64,000 bases of DNA from Microbacterium sp. H83 (GTDB taxonomy: Bacteria; Actinomycetota; Actinomycetes; Actinomycetales; Microbacteriaceae): assembly GCF_001650405.1 (NCBI RefSeq), contig NZ_LWCU01000009.1, positions 1 through 64,000 on the forward strand. Reading direction: 5' to 3'. The notes under the pieces were generated by a model that had not been told where the DNA came from, searched no databases, and saw only the letters and a program-made list of their open reading frames with translations. Position 1 is the stretch's first letter, and each line of letters opens with the position of its first letter. A program made the position numbers and the translations under genes. Shown here piece after piece: positions 42,434-51,196 of the stretch.

Positions 42434-43303
42434 GTGGCACAGGCTGGCACAGTCGACGACCAGAGGATGACGACCCCCGGCGCGAATCGAGGTCTCCTCG
42501 AGGTCTTCCGCCAGCGGCATCTCCTCTCGCTCATCGTGCGCAAGGAAGTCCAGATCCGGTACCGGGGCTCGATCTTCGGGTGGCTCTGGTCGTACGTGAA
42601 GCCGCTGGTGCAGTTCGTCGTCTTCTTCGTGGCCATCGGCGTCTTCCTGGGCGCGAACGACCGGGTGGAGTTCTTCCCGATCTACCTCCTGTCCGGCATC
42701 ACGGTCGTCACCTTCTTCAACGAGGCCTTCTCCAACGGCACCCGGTCGCTCGTGGACAACGCGGCGCTGATCAAGAAGATCTACCTGCCGCGCGAGATGT
42801 TCCCGGTGTCGAGCATGCTCATCGCCGCCGTCAACACGGTGCCCCAGATCATCGTGGTCGTCGCGATCTCGCTGTTCTTCGGCTGGGCTCCGACCTTCGC
42901 CTCGCTGGGCGCGATCCTGCTGGCGCTCGTCATCATCGCGATCCTGGCCACCGGACTCGGCCTCTTCTTCGGATCGATCAACGTCACGTTCCGCGATGCG
43001 CAGAGCTTCGTCGAGATCATCGTCATGGTCGCGATCTGGGCGTCCCCGGTGATGTACGACTGGGTGCAGGTCGCCCGGGTCGTTCCCGACTGGCTCTTCG
43101 TCCTCTACCGTCTCAACCCCATCACGGCCGCGGTCGAGCTGTTCCACTACGGCATCTGGTTCCCGCTCGTCCAGGACTCCGCCGAAGCGGTTCCGGGCCT
43201 GTGGACGTACGGTCTCATCGCGCTCGTGACCTCCCTCATCGCGCTGGTCATCGGCCAGCTCGTCTTCCGCCGACTGGAGGGCCGCTTTGCCCAAGACCTC
43301 TGA
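42434..43303 (+). CDS. ABC-2 polysaccharide exporter permease, second system
   Basis: A 289-residue membrane subunit with six hydrophobic segments. Family features are L-I-V-R-K-E-V-Q-I-R-Y-R-G-S, L-G-W-L-W-S-like G-W-L-W-S-Y-V-K-P and R-L-N-P-I-T-A-A near the end. GTG 42434 has GGAAGGTGGA about 6 nt upstream, so it is a normal leadered start. It pairs with the ATPase starting at 43287 and is divergent from the GT4 gene. It is the second exporter in the window. Confidence 0.92.
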   Translation: MAQAGTVDDQRMTTPGANRGLLEVFRQRHLLSLIVRKEVQIRYRGSIFGWLWSYVKPLVQFVVFFVAIGVFLGANDRVEFFPIYLLSGITVVTFFNEAFSNGTRSLVDNAALIKKIYLPREMFPVSSMLIAAVNTVPQIIVVVAISLFFGWAPTFASLGAILLALVIIAILATGLGLFFGSINVTFRDAQSFVEIIVMVAIWASPVMYDWVQVARVVPDWLFVLYRLNPITAAVELFHYGIWFPLVQDSAEAVPGLWTYGLIALVTSLIALVIGQLVFRRLEGRFAQDL

Positions 43304-44030
43304 CACCCGGACCCTCCCGCGCATCGTCATCGACGATGTCCACAAGAACTTCAAGCTCCGTCACACGCACTCCATCAAGGAGACCGCCCTCGCGGCGATC
43401 CGCCGCAAGCCGCTGACGACCGACTTCCACGCCCTCGACGGCGTGTCCTTCGAGATCGGCGAGGGCGAGTCGGTCGCGCTGCTCGGATTCAACGGCTCGG
43501 GCAAGTCGACGATGCTCAAGCTCATCTCCGGCGTGCTCGAGCCGGACTCCGGATCGGTGCTCACCCGCGGCCGCGTCGCGGGTCTCATCGAGGTCGGCGC
43601 CGGATTCCACCCCGATCTCTCCGGTCGCGAGAACATCTTCCTCAACGCGGCGATCCTCGGGATGAGCAAGAAGGAGACCGAGGCCCGGTACGAGGAGATC
43701 GTCGCGTTCAGCGAGATCGAGAAGTTCATCGACACCGAGGTCAAGCACTACTCCTCGGGCATGTTCCTCCGCCTCGCCTTCTCGGTCGCCATCCACACGG
43801 AGATGGACGTCCTCCTGATCGACGAGATCCTCTCGGTCGGCGACGAGCCGTTCCAGAAGAAGTGCCTCGCCCGAGTGCGCGAGCTGCACGCCCAGGGGAA
43901 GACCCTCGTCGTCGTCAGCCACGACCTGAACATGGTCTCGAAGCTATGCGACCGCGGGATCCTCCTCCAGGGCGGGAAGATCCGCTTCGACGGTCCGAGC
44001 ACGGAGGCCGTGGAGATCATGCGCGCGTGA
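43287..44030 (+). CDS. ABC-2 polysaccharide exporter ATPase, second system
   Basis: A 247-residue nucleotide-binding subunit: Walker A G-F-N-G-S-G-K-S-T, signature S-S-G-M, Walker B V-L-L-I-D-E-I-L-S-V-G-D, switch His in V-V-S-H-D. It starts with TTG 43287, overlapping the permease by 17 nt. Like the first system it lacks a carbohydrate-binding extension. It lies convergent to a GT4 gene. Compared with 18758-19495 it is clearly diverged, so the two systems are not a recent duplication. Confidence 0.92.
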   Translation: MPKTSDTRTLPRIVIDDVHKNFKLRHTHSIKETALAAIRRKPLTTDFHALDGVSFEIGEGESVALLGFNGSGKSTMLKLISGVLEPDSGSVLTRGRVAGLIEVGAGFHPDLSGRENIFLNAAILGMSKKETEARYEEIVAFSEIEKFIDTEVKHYSSGMFLRLAFSVAIHTEMDVLLIDEILSVGDEPFQKKCLARVRELHAQGKTLVVVSHDLNMVSKLCDRGILLQGGKIRFDGPSTEAVEIMRA

Positions 44031-44048
44031 CCCGCGCACGGCTCCGCC

Positions 44049-45122
44049 TCAGAGATCGGCGTGCAGCCCCCAGACGCGCTCCGCGGAGCTCATCCACGAG
44101 AACGCCCGGGATCGGTCCGCCCCCAGCACGCTGAGCCTGCGCGCGCCCGCGCCCACGGCATCCTCCACGGCGGCGGGCAGGTCGGATGCCGCGACGATCG
44201 CTCCCCCGTCCACGATCACGTCGCGGTGGGTCGCGGAGTCGACGGCGACCACCGGTACGCCCAGAGTCATGGCCTCGATGACACGCCACGGCCACGCGGT
44301 CAGCTCGCCGGTCGCGGCGAGGGCTGCCGCTCCCGCGAACACGGCGGCTCGGTCGTCGCGCGACAGGGATCCTCGGATGTGCGCGCGCGACTCGGGCAGG
44401 CCCGCGGCGGCGGCGACCTCCGCGATCCGCGGCTCGGCGCCCTCCGGAGCATCGAGCACGACCGCGTCCCGGCCGGCGGCGACGGCCGCCGCGAATCCGG
44501 CGCGGAGCGACTCGAGCGACCCCGTGAGCACGATGTAGCCGGCGGGGAGCGACAGGGCGTCGCGGCGAGCAGCGGCGTCGAGCGGCACGACGAACCCGTC
44601 GGGCGCGGCGCCGGGGATCACCCGGACGCGGCTGCCGACCTTCGCGATCTCGGTGAGGCGCTCCGCCATGGCGTGCGAGGGGACGACGATCGCGTCGGCG
44701 TGCTTCGCCGCGCGCTTCAGCATCGCCCGGTGCCAGGCGACGGCGGTCTTCGACAGGCAGTCCGGCGCCTCCCAGGCCTGGAGATCCCAGACGGTCACCG
44801 TGGTCTGGTCGTGGTCGTGCACCCGATCATGACGCACGAGCGGTGCCATGAGCGACGCTGAGTGGATCATGCCACCGCCGACGCCCGGGGCGAGGCCGAT
44901 CTGCCACGACGCCGCCAGCTCCCGTCGTGCGAGCGGGAGCTGGCGCACATCGGCCATCCCCGGGATCGAGACCTCCGCCGACGCGGGGACGATGGCCTCG
45001 ACGTCGCATCCGCTGGGCGCGGTCGCGATGAGCCCTGCGGCGAGATCCGATGCGGCGGAGGCCAGGTCGGGACTCACGACGTGCACCAGCTGATCGAGAA
45101 CAACACGCAGCCGAGCACCCAT
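44049..45122 (-). CDS. GT4 glycosyltransferase
   Basis: A 357-residue GT-B enzyme with a short N-lobe (V-S-P-D-L-A-S-A-A-S-D-L-A) and a C-lobe carrying V-P-S-H-A-M-A-E-R, L-P-A-G-Y-I-V-L-T-G-S-L and E-A-M-T-L-G-V-P-V-V. No membrane segment is seen. ATG 45122 lies 6 nt after TACTGT. An open frame to 45833 is rejected because it would run through the divergent DUF4012 gene. Confidence 0.83.
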   Translation of the reverse strand: MGARLRVVLDQLVHVVSPDLASAASDLAAGLIATAPSGCDVEAIVPASAEVSIPGMADVRQLPLARRELAASWQIGLAPGVGGGMIHSASLMAPLVRHDRVHDHDQTTVTVWDLQAWEAPDCLSKTAVAWHRAMLKRAAKHADAIVVPSHAMAERLTEIAKVGSRVRVIPGAAPDGFVVPLDAAARRDALSLPAGYIVLTGSLESLRAGFAAAVAAGRDAVVLDAPEGAEPRIAEVAAAAGLPESRAHIRGSLSRDDRAAVFAGAAALAATGELTAWPWRVIEAMTLGVPVVAVDSATHRDVIVDGGAIVAASDLPAAVEDAVGAGARRLSVLGADRSRAFSWMSSAERVWGLHADL

Positions 45123-45128
45123 GCGACA

Positions 45129-45134
45129 ACAGTA
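45129..45134 (-). promoter_or_regulatory. Leaderless -10 box for the GT4 gene
   Basis: TACTGT on the minus strand, 6 nt before ATG 45122. It is divergent from the DUF4012 start. Confidence 0.5.
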
Positions 45135-45221
45135 ATCGCCCGCCACGCCGGTTCCTGGGAGGCCGCCGGCGCGCGCGGAGAATCGTCGTACCCGCCCGCT
45201 ACCGATATGTCGCTTTCGTGC

Positions 45222-45227
45222 TTGAAT
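45222..45227 (+). promoter_or_regulatory. Weak leaderless -10 candidate for the DUF4012 gene
   Basis: TTGAAT lies 6 nt before GTG 45234. The second-position A is missing, so this is a weaker case. Confidence 0.3.
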
Positions 45228-45233
45228 GCAGAG

Positions 45234-46994
45234 GTGAGTGACGGACGCCTTCCGGTCGAACGCCATTGGCTCCGCTGGGCCATCGGCGTCATCGTGACCC
45301 TTCTCGTGCTCGCGATCGGATGGGTGACGATCCGCGGCATCGGCGCCGTGAACGACCTGCAGCAGGTCGCGACCTCGTCGAAGGCGCTCAAGACGGCGAT
45401 CGGCGAGGGGGATCTCGATCGCGCGGCGTCGCTGTCCCGGAGCATCGCCCATCACGCGGAGTCCGCGCACTCCCTCACCTCCGACCCGATCTGGAACGGC
45501 TTCGCCGCGCTCCCCTGGCTCGGCCCGAACTTCTCGGCCGTCCGCGACGTCTCGGAGATCGCCGACCAGGTCGCCTCCGACGCCCTCCTGCCGGTCCTGG
45601 ATGCCGCCGGCGAGCTGGACCTCGGGACGCTCGGCCTCTCCAACGGAGGGATCGACCTGGCCCCCTTCACCGCCATCGAGCCGTCGCTCGCCGACGCGAG
45701 CGACACGCTGACCGCCGCGGAGGACCAGGCGCTCGCGATCGATGCCGACGCGACCCTCCCTCCCCTCGCCGACGCGGTCCGCGAGATGCGGGCGACCGTC
45801 ACGCAGGCGGCGACCGTCATCGGCTCGCTGCACGGCGCAGCGGCGCTGCTGCCGAGCATGCTCGGCGCCGAGGGCCCGCGCTACTACGTGCTCGCGATGC
45901 AGAACAACGCCGAGCTGCGGTCGTCCGGCGGCATCGTGGGAGCCATCGCCCTCGTGCTGGCCGAAGGCGGGCGGATCAGCCTCGTCCAGCAGGCCTCCAC
46001 GGCCGACTTCCCGCCGCTCGACACCGCGCTGCCGCTCAGCGACTCCACCATCGCCCTCTTCGAGGACCGTCCGGGCCGCTACCTCCAGAACATCACGAGC
46101 ATCCCCGACTTCACCGAGGCGGGACCGACCATCGCGGCACGCTGGCAGCAGCGTTTCGGCACACCGGTCGACGGCGTGATCGCGGTCGACGCCGTCATGG
46201 CGCGCAGCCTGCTCGCCGTCACCGGCCCCCTGGCCTTCGGCCCCTTCACCGCCGACAAGGACAACGTCGTCGACTTCCTGCTGTCGGAGATCTATGCGGC
46301 CGTCCCCGACCCGCTGGTGCAGGATCAGATCTTCGCCCAGGCGGCCTCCGCGATGCTGGGGTCGGCTCTCTCCGGCGCCGATCCCAAGGACCTCGTCGGC
46401 GCCCTGGCGGAGTCAGCAGGCGAGGACCGCATCCGCATCTGGAGCGCGCACGAGGAGGAGCAGTCGCTGCTCGCGTCGTCCACCCTCGGCGGGGCGCTGC
46501 CCGCGGACGACACGGAGACCCACGTCGGCATCCTCCTCAACGACGCCACGGGCGCGAAGATGGACTACTACGCGGATGCCGAGATATCGACCTCGATCGG
46601 GAGCTGCGACGGTCGGCCGACGACCCAGGTGCGGGTCACCTGGACGAACGGCGCTCCCGCGGACGCGGGGACCGCGCTCCCGGTGTACGTGACCGGCGGG
46701 GGCACCTACGGCGTCGAGCCCGGCTCGGTGCGCACCCTCGTGACCGTGTACGGCCCGGAGGGGGCGACGCCCTCGCACATCGACAGGGACGGCGAGGAAC
46801 CGCCCGTGCAGACCGCGCTCCTGGGAACGAGGACCGCCGTGCAGCACGACGTCCTGCTCGCTCCCGGCGAGTCGACCACGATCACGGTCGAATTCCAGGG
46901 CGAGGGCGCGGGAGAGCGACTCACCGTCGTCGAGCACACGCCGATGATCGACGCTCCGAAAACGACACGGACACAACTGCGATGCGCATCGTGA
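45234..46994 (+). CDS. DUF4012 domain membrane-anchored protein
   Basis: A 586-residue protein with one N-terminal membrane segment (about residues 16-36) and a large extracytoplasmic domain. DUF4012 features include P-R-Y-Y-V-L-A-M-Q-N-N-A-E-L-R and S-S-G-G-I-V-G-A near the middle. DUF4012 proteins are common beside surface-glycan genes in actinomycetes, and their role is unknown. GTG 45234 is preferred over ATG 45208 because it is nearest to the membrane segment, with TTGAAT 6 nt upstream. It is followed by a structured leader and an LPxTG-type gene. Confidence 0.82.
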   Translation: MSDGRLPVERHWLRWAIGVIVTLLVLAIGWVTIRGIGAVNDLQQVATSSKALKTAIGEGDLDRAASLSRSIAHHAESAHSLTSDPIWNGFAALPWLGPNFSAVRDVSEIADQVASDALLPVLDAAGELDLGTLGLSNGGIDLAPFTAIEPSLADASDTLTAAEDQALAIDADATLPPLADAVREMRATVTQAATVIGSLHGAAALLPSMLGAEGPRYYVLAMQNNAELRSSGGIVGAIALVLAEGGRISLVQQASTADFPPLDTALPLSDSTIALFEDRPGRYLQNITSIPDFTEAGPTIAARWQQRFGTPVDGVIAVDAVMARSLLAVTGPLAFGPFTADKDNVVDFLLSEIYAAVPDPLVQDQIFAQAASAMLGSALSGADPKDLVGALAESAGEDRIRIWSAHEEEQSLLASSTLGGALPADDTETHVGILLNDATGAKMDYYADAEISTSIGSCDGRPTTQVRVTWTNGAPADAGTALPVYVTGGGTYGVEPGSVRTLVTVYGPEGATPSHIDRDGEEPPVQTALLGTRTAVQHDVLLAPGESTTITVEFQGEGAGERLTVVEHTPMIDAPKTTRTQLRCAS

Positions 46995-47039
46995 CTTTGG
47001 CACTCCGATGATGTAGTGTCATCCTCACTGGGGAATATC

Positions 47040-47078
47040 TGGGTTCAGCAATCCTGTCGTGGGGACAGGATGAGCCCA
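47040..47078 (+). promoter_or_regulatory. Structured 5' leader hairpin before the LPxTG-type gene
   Basis: A two-part hairpin. The outer 7-bp stem is 47040-47046 with 47072-47078 (one G-U pair). A 4-nt bulge (AGCA, 47047-47050) follows. The inner 8-bp stem ATCCTGTC (47051-47058) pairs with GACAGGAT (47064-47071) around a GTGGG loop. It lies 60 nt before the start codon. AATCG/CGATT pairs flank a second possible structure just downstream. I recognise no known riboswitch class. Confidence 0.55.
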
Positions 47079-47137
47079 CGCAATCGGACGCAGGGGTGTA
47101 TCCGGATGCGATTCCGCGTGAATTTCTGGGGAGAATC

Positions 47138-47719
47138 ATGCTGAAGAAACTGGCTGCGATCAGCCTTACTGCTGGCGCGCTGGTGCTCATGGCACCTGCT
47201 GTCGCCTCCGCCGCACCGACCGTCCCGACCGCGGACGACTCGTATGCGAACACGCCTCGCGTGGCCGTCGATGATCCGATCATCGACACGTGCGAGGTCT
47301 CATCGGTCGCGTTCGGTGCGGGCTACTTCCAGCCGTCCGAGAACGTGGGCGTGTCCGTCTCCGGCCAGAACGCCGGCGACTCGGCGATCTCCGGGAACAC
47401 GGCGGCTGCCGACGGCAGCCTGCTCGTGACGTTCCGCCCGCCGACCGACGGTCAGGGGTCGTACTCGCTCGCCTTCGCGGGGACGCGTTCGTACACCGCG
47501 ACCATCACCGTGTCGCAGGGACAGGACGCGGCCGCGAGCTGCGATCGCGACCCCGGCGTCGCGGCAGCGGGGACCGAGCTGCCGCTCACGGGCGGGAGCC
47601 TCGAGCTCGCGCTCACCGGCGGCGAGGTCTCGCCGTGGGTGCTCGGAGGCGGAGCGGCCGCACTGGTCGCCGGAGGAGCACTCGTCGTCACCGGCGTCGC
47701 GCGTCGCAAGCGCGCCTAG
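47138..47719 (+). CDS. LPxTG-type cell-surface protein
   Basis: A 193-residue secreted protein. It has a signal peptide (about residues 1-26, ending A-S-A-A-P), a beta-rich middle and a C-terminal sorting region: L-P-L-T-G-G at 148-153, a second near-copy L-A-L-T-G-G at 157-162, a hydrophobic segment and a basic end R-R-K-R-A. This fits sortase anchoring, although no sortase gene is in the window. ATG 47138 has GGGGAGAA just upstream. The in-frame start at 47096 lies within the leader and is rejected. A long 5' leader precedes it. Confidence 0.8.
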   Translation: MLKKLAAISLTAGALVLMAPAVASAAPTVPTADDSYANTPRVAVDDPIIDTCEVSSVAFGAGYFQPSENVGVSVSGQNAGDSAISGNTAAADGSLLVTFRPPTDGQGSYSLAFAGTRSYTATITVSQGQDAAASCDRDPGVAAAGTELPLTGGSLELALTGGEVSPWVLGGGAAALVAGGALVVTGVARRKRA

Positions 47720-47750
47720 ATCAGATCCTCGCCTCTGCGGGGGTCGACTG

Positions 47751-47787
47751 GACGACGGTGATCCCTCCCCCTCCGATCACCGTCGTC
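47751..47787 (+). terminator. First of three hairpins after the LPxTG-type gene
   Basis: GACGACGGTGATC (47751-47763) pairs perfectly with GATCACCGTCGTC (47775-47787) around an 11-nt loop. There is no T tract, so it may be a stability or anti-readthrough element. Confidence 0.5.
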
Positions 47788-47795
47788 TGGCGAAT

Positions 47796-47810
47796 CCGGT
47801 CTCCGACCGG
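47796..47810 (+). repeat. Second hairpin: 6-bp stem with 3-nt loop
   Basis: CCGGTC (47796-47801) pairs with GACCGG (47805-47810) across a TCC loop, between the two larger hairpins. Confidence 0.45.
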
Positions 47811-47813
47811 AGG

Positions 47814-47858
47814 CCCACGACGGTCACCTTCACTCTCGGGTGGCCGTCGTGGGTTTTT
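47814..47858 (+). terminator. Intrinsic terminator of the LPxTG-type gene
   Basis: A 15-bp stem (47814-47828 with 47839-47853; one wobble pair) around a 10-nt loop, followed by TTTTT (47854-47858). It is the strongest intrinsic terminator in the window and sits between convergent genes. Confidence 0.8.
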
Positions 47859-47943
47859 CGTGCGCGCTCAGCACAGCACGCGGACGTCAGGCTCCCGTCA
47901 GGAGCATGAGGACGGCCGCGCTCACGAGCTCGAGCGCGCTCGG

Positions 47944-49398
47944 TCACGGCGTGGGGGTCGGCGTCTCCGTCGGCGGATGCAGGGCCTGCTGCACGAGCTC
48001 ACGGATGTAGGCGTAGTCCGGCTCGTACTCGTCGACGCCGTTCTCGGGGGTGAGCTCGATCGTCGTCACCGGCTGCTCCTTCGCCTTCGTCATCAGGTCG
48101 AAGAATTCGGGTAGCTTGTCCTGCGGCAGATCCGTGCTGATCAGCGCCGTGCCGGCCGCGGCGACCTCGTTGAACCGGGTGAGCACCGTCTGCGGCGTGA
48201 ACTGGGCGAGGATCGCCTCCTGCAGCTCCCGCTGCCGCTTCATCCGATCCCAGTCGCTCGTCGTGTACCGCGACCGCGCATACCACTGAGCCGTGTCGCC
48301 GTCCATGACCTGCTCGCCGGGCTCGATCCACCCGATCGCCCAGGCGTCGACGTCGTACGGGTCGGTGCCGTCGGGCGGGCCGCCCTTGGGCAGGCGCTCC
48401 GTGACGGTGATCTTGACCCCGCCGAGAGCGTCGACGAGATCCGCGAACCCGTGCATGTCGACGAACACGTAGTAGGGGATCTCGATCCCCAGGACTCCCT
48501 CGGCCGCATCCTTCGTCGCCTCGATGCCGGGGTCGGACCCCCGCGCTGCGGCGTCCGGGTAGAGGCTCGCGCCACCGTCCTCCCGGCAGATCTCCGCGGC
48601 GTTGCGGACATGATTCATCCAGCCGTTCCATCCGCAGGAGCTCGAGTTGTGTCCCTCGAAGCCGCTCGGATAGAGCGCCTGCATCGGGCTTCCCTCGCTG
48701 AACGGCGCATTCGGCAGCTCCCGCGGGATGCCGGTGATCGTCACCGCTCCCGTGCTGGCGTTGACCGAGACGACGGAGATGCTGTCGTACCGCATCGAGT
48801 CGCGCCCTTCTCCGCTGTCAGCGCCCAGCAGAAGGATGTTGTAGTACCCGTCGCTGGGGGGAAGGCTGGGCCCGCTCTGACCGAAGATCGAGCTGATGGT
48901 GTTGCGAGCGGAGCCGACCACCGTCGCCGCGTAGGCGGTCGCGCCGCCGACCATCCCGAGAAGCAGCAGCGCGACGAGCGGGATGGCGAACTTCGACAGG
49001 CCGGGGACCTTGACGAGGCGGACGAGCCGGAGCGCATCGAACGTGAGCACGATCCAGAGCACGATGTAGCCGACGAGCAGCACCTGCACCAGCGTGAGGA
49101 TGGCCGCCGAGACGAAGCCCCCTCCGACGGTGAGCCAGAGCAGAACGGGGCGCGCGAAGAGCGCGAGGGCCGCGGTCACTACGACGAGGGACCAGCCGAC
49201 GAGCGTCGCGCCCAGACCGAAGCGGCCGAGGCGGCGGCTTCCGGCGAGCACCTGGGCCGACCCGGGGACGAGCACGTTGAGCAGCACGAGCCACCAGCCG
49301 CGCTTCGTCATCATTGCGGCGTCCGACGTGTCGGGACGGCGCAGCGGCCGTGTCTCGATCAGCGGACGAGCCGACCCGCGCGGCGGCGCGAGTGTCAC
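47944..49398 (-). CDS. LytR-CpsA-Psr (LCP) family protein
   Basis: A 484-residue membrane protein with four N-terminal hydrophobic segments and an extracytoplasmic LCP domain (about residues 190-450). Conserved features are [19 protein letters not shown], the arginine of I-P-R-E-L-P, and [18 protein letters not shown] proteins transfer lipid-linked glycopolymers to peptidoglycan, which fits the surrounding clusters. GTG 49398 overlaps the purE stop (GTGA). It ends at the terminator region before 47944. Confidence 0.9.
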   Translation of the reverse strand: MTLAPPRGSARPLIETRPLRRPDTSDAAMMTKRGWWLVLLNVLVPGSAQVLAGSRRLGRFGLGATLVGWSLVVVTAALALFARPVLLWLTVGGGFVSAAILTLVQVLLVGYIVLWIVLTFDALRLVRLVKVPGLSKFAIPLVALLLLGMVGGATAYAATVVGSARNTISSIFGQSGPSLPPSDGYYNILLLGADSGEGRDSMRYDSISVVSVNASTGAVTITGIPRELPNAPFSEGSPMQALYPSGFEGHNSSSCGWNGWMNHVRNAAEICREDGGASLYPDAAARGSDPGIEATKDAAEGVLGIEIPYYVFVDMHGFADLVDALGGVKITVTERLPKGGPPDGTDPYDVDAWAIGWIEPGEQVMDGDTAQWYARSRYTTSDWDRMKRQRELQEAILAQFTPQTVLTRFNEVAAAGTALISTDLPQDKLPEFFDLMTKAKEQPVTTIELTPENGVDEYEPDYAYIRELVQQALHPPTETPTPTP

Positions 49399-49910
49399 AG
49401 GGAGCCCTTCAGCCGTTCGTTCTTCTCCTCGACCTGCACCTCGAGGTCGAGGGCGTACGCCTCGACGCGGTCGGCGAGCTCGTCATCCGAGGCGCCGAGG
49501 ATGCGCACGGCCAGCAGACCCGCATTTCGCGCTCCGCCGATGGACACGGTGGCGACGGGGATGCCCGCCGGCATCTGGACGATGGAGAGCAGCGAGTCCA
49601 TGCCGTCGAGGTAGGCGAGCGGCACCGGAACGCCGACGACGGGCAGAGCGGTCATCGATGCGAGCATGCCCGGAAGATGAGCCGCTCCCCCCGCCCCTGC
49701 GATGATGACGCGGATGCCTCGCCCTCGCGCCTCCCGCGCGTACTGCATGAGCTTGTCGGGGGTGCGATGGGCCGACACGACCTCCACCTCGTGCGGGATG
49801 CCGAAGTCCGTGAGCGCCTGAGACGCGTCGCTCATCACGCGCCAGTCGGAGTCGGATCCCATGACGACGCCGACGAGGGGCGCGGTGGAGGAGTGCAATG
49901 GCTCGGTCAC
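49395..49910 (-). CDS. purE: N5-carboxyaminoimidazole ribonucleotide mutase
   Basis: A 171-residue class I PurE, converting N5-CAIR to CAIR in purine synthesis. The active-site pattern V-V-M-G-S-D-S-D-W is intact, followed by S-A-H-R-T-P and the [10 protein letters not shown] loop. GTG 49910 lies 6 nt after TAGCCT, so it has its own leaderless promoter, although purK lies 71 nt upstream on the same strand. Its stop overlaps the LCP start (GTGA). Confidence 0.95.
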   Translation of the reverse strand: MTEPLHSSTAPLVGVVMGSDSDWRVMSDASQALTDFGIPHEVEVVSAHRTPDKLMQYAREARGRGIRVIIAGAGGAAHLPGMLASMTALPVVGVPVPLAYLDGMDSLLSIVQMPAGIPVATVSIGGARNAGLLAVRILGASDDELADRVEAYALDLEVQVEEKNERLKGSL

Positions 49911-49916
49911 CCACTC

Positions 49917-49922
49917 AGGCTA
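49917..49922 (-). promoter_or_regulatory. Leaderless -10 box for purE
   Basis: TAGCCT on the minus strand, 6 nt before GTG 49910, in the 71-nt gap after purK. Confidence 0.6.
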
Positions 49923-49981
49923 CGGTCTCGGGCTGAGAGATCCCCCGAACGGCACGCCTTCTGCGGGCATCGTCCCGCTCG

Positions 49982-51106
49982 TCAGTCGAAGTGCGCGGCC
50001 GCGGCCCGAGCGGTGTACACCGCGTCGTCGAGGTCGTCTCCCGCGACGTTGACGTGACCGACCTTGCGGCCGGGACGCGGAGCCTTGCCGTAGGTGTGGA
50101 TCTTCGCGGACGGATGCTCCTCCATGGCGCGGGAGAACCGGTCGCCGAGCGAGCCCTCCGCGGGGCCGCCGAGGATGTTCACCATCACCGACCAGGGCGC
50201 TCGCGGAGAGGTGTCGCCCAGCGGGAGGTCGGCCACCGCCCGCAGGTGCTGCTCGAACTGCCCGGTGATCGCGCCGTCCTGGCTCCAGTGGCCGCTGTTG
50301 TGCGGACGCATGGCGAGCTCGTTGACCAGGACGCGCTCGTCGTCGGTCTCGAACAGCTCGACGGCCAGCATGCCGGTGACGCCCAGGCCCTCGGCGATCG
50401 ACCGGCCGATGCCCTCAGCGACCTCGGCGAGACGTCCTGCGGCCGCCGGCGCGGGGGCGATCACCTCGGCGCAGACGCCGTCGCGCTGCACGGTCTCCAC
50501 GACGGGATAGGCGACGATCTGACCACTGGGGCGTCGCGCGACCTGCTGCGCGAGCTCGCGTGCGAAAGCGACGAGCTCCTCCACCAGCAATGCCTCGCCG
50601 TCCGCGAGGGCATCCAGCCAGTCCTGGGCGTCGGCCGCGTCCCGGACGACCCGGACCCCCTTGCCGTCGTATCCACCACGCGGGGTCTTCACAACGCCCG
50701 CGCCGCCGTGGGCGTCGAGGAACACCTGCAGCTCGGCGACGTCGCGGACGGGCGCCCAGTCCGGCTGCGGCACGCCGAGTTCGGCCAGGCGGGCCCGCAT
50801 GACGAGCTTGTCCTGCGCGAACTGCAGCGCATCGGGTCCGGGGTGCACGGAGACGCCCTCCTCGACGAGAGCACGCAGAACCTGCTGCGGCACGTGCTCG
50901 TGGTCGAAGGTGACGACGTCCACGTCGGCCACGAAGGCCCGCACGGCGTCGAGATCGCGGTAGTCGCCGACCGCTGTCGCGGCGAGCTGGGCCGACATCC
51001 CCTCGTCCTCCGCGAGCACGCGGAGCTCGAGTCCCAGTTCGACCGCCGGAGCGATCATCATCCTGGCCAGCTGGCCTCCACCGATCACGCCCACGCGCAG
51101 CGCCAT
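49982..51106 (-). CDS. purK: N5-carboxyaminoimidazole ribonucleotide synthase
   Basis: A 374-residue ATP-grasp enzyme making N5-CAIR from AIR, bicarbonate and ATP. It begins V-G-V-I-G-G-G-Q-L-A-R-M and carries K-T-P-R-G-G-Y-D-G-K-G and N-E-L-A-M-R-P-H-N-S-G-H-W. ATG 51106 has GGAGGC about 6 nt upstream. An open frame 12 codons upstream is rejected. It works with PurE downstream. Confidence 0.95.
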   Translation of the reverse strand: MALRVGVIGGGQLARMMIAPAVELGLELRVLAEDEGMSAQLAATAVGDYRDLDAVRAFVADVDVVTFDHEHVPQQVLRALVEEGVSVHPGPDALQFAQDKLVMRARLAELGVPQPDWAPVRDVAELQVFLDAHGGAGVVKTPRGGYDGKGVRVVRDAADAQDWLDALADGEALLVEELVAFARELAQQVARRPSGQIVAYPVVETVQRDGVCAEVIAPAPAAAGRLAEVAEGIGRSIAEGLGVTGMLAVELFETDDERVLVNELAMRPHNSGHWSQDGAITGQFEQHLRAVADLPLGDTSPRAPWSVMVNILGGPAEGSLGDRFSRAMEEHPSAKIHTYGKAPRPGRKVGHVNVAGDDLDDAVYTARAAAAHFD

Positions 51107-51196
51107 GTGCCGCCTCCATTCGTCCCGACCATTCTCTCGCATCGCGACGCGAGCGGATCACACGGCGTCCGGAGCGGAGCACGGCCCGCGCCGGGG

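Noticed and set aside
44862-45233. Upstream extension of the DUF4012 frame
   Set aside because: It runs through the divergent GT4 gene and its promoter, and it has no protein-like features.
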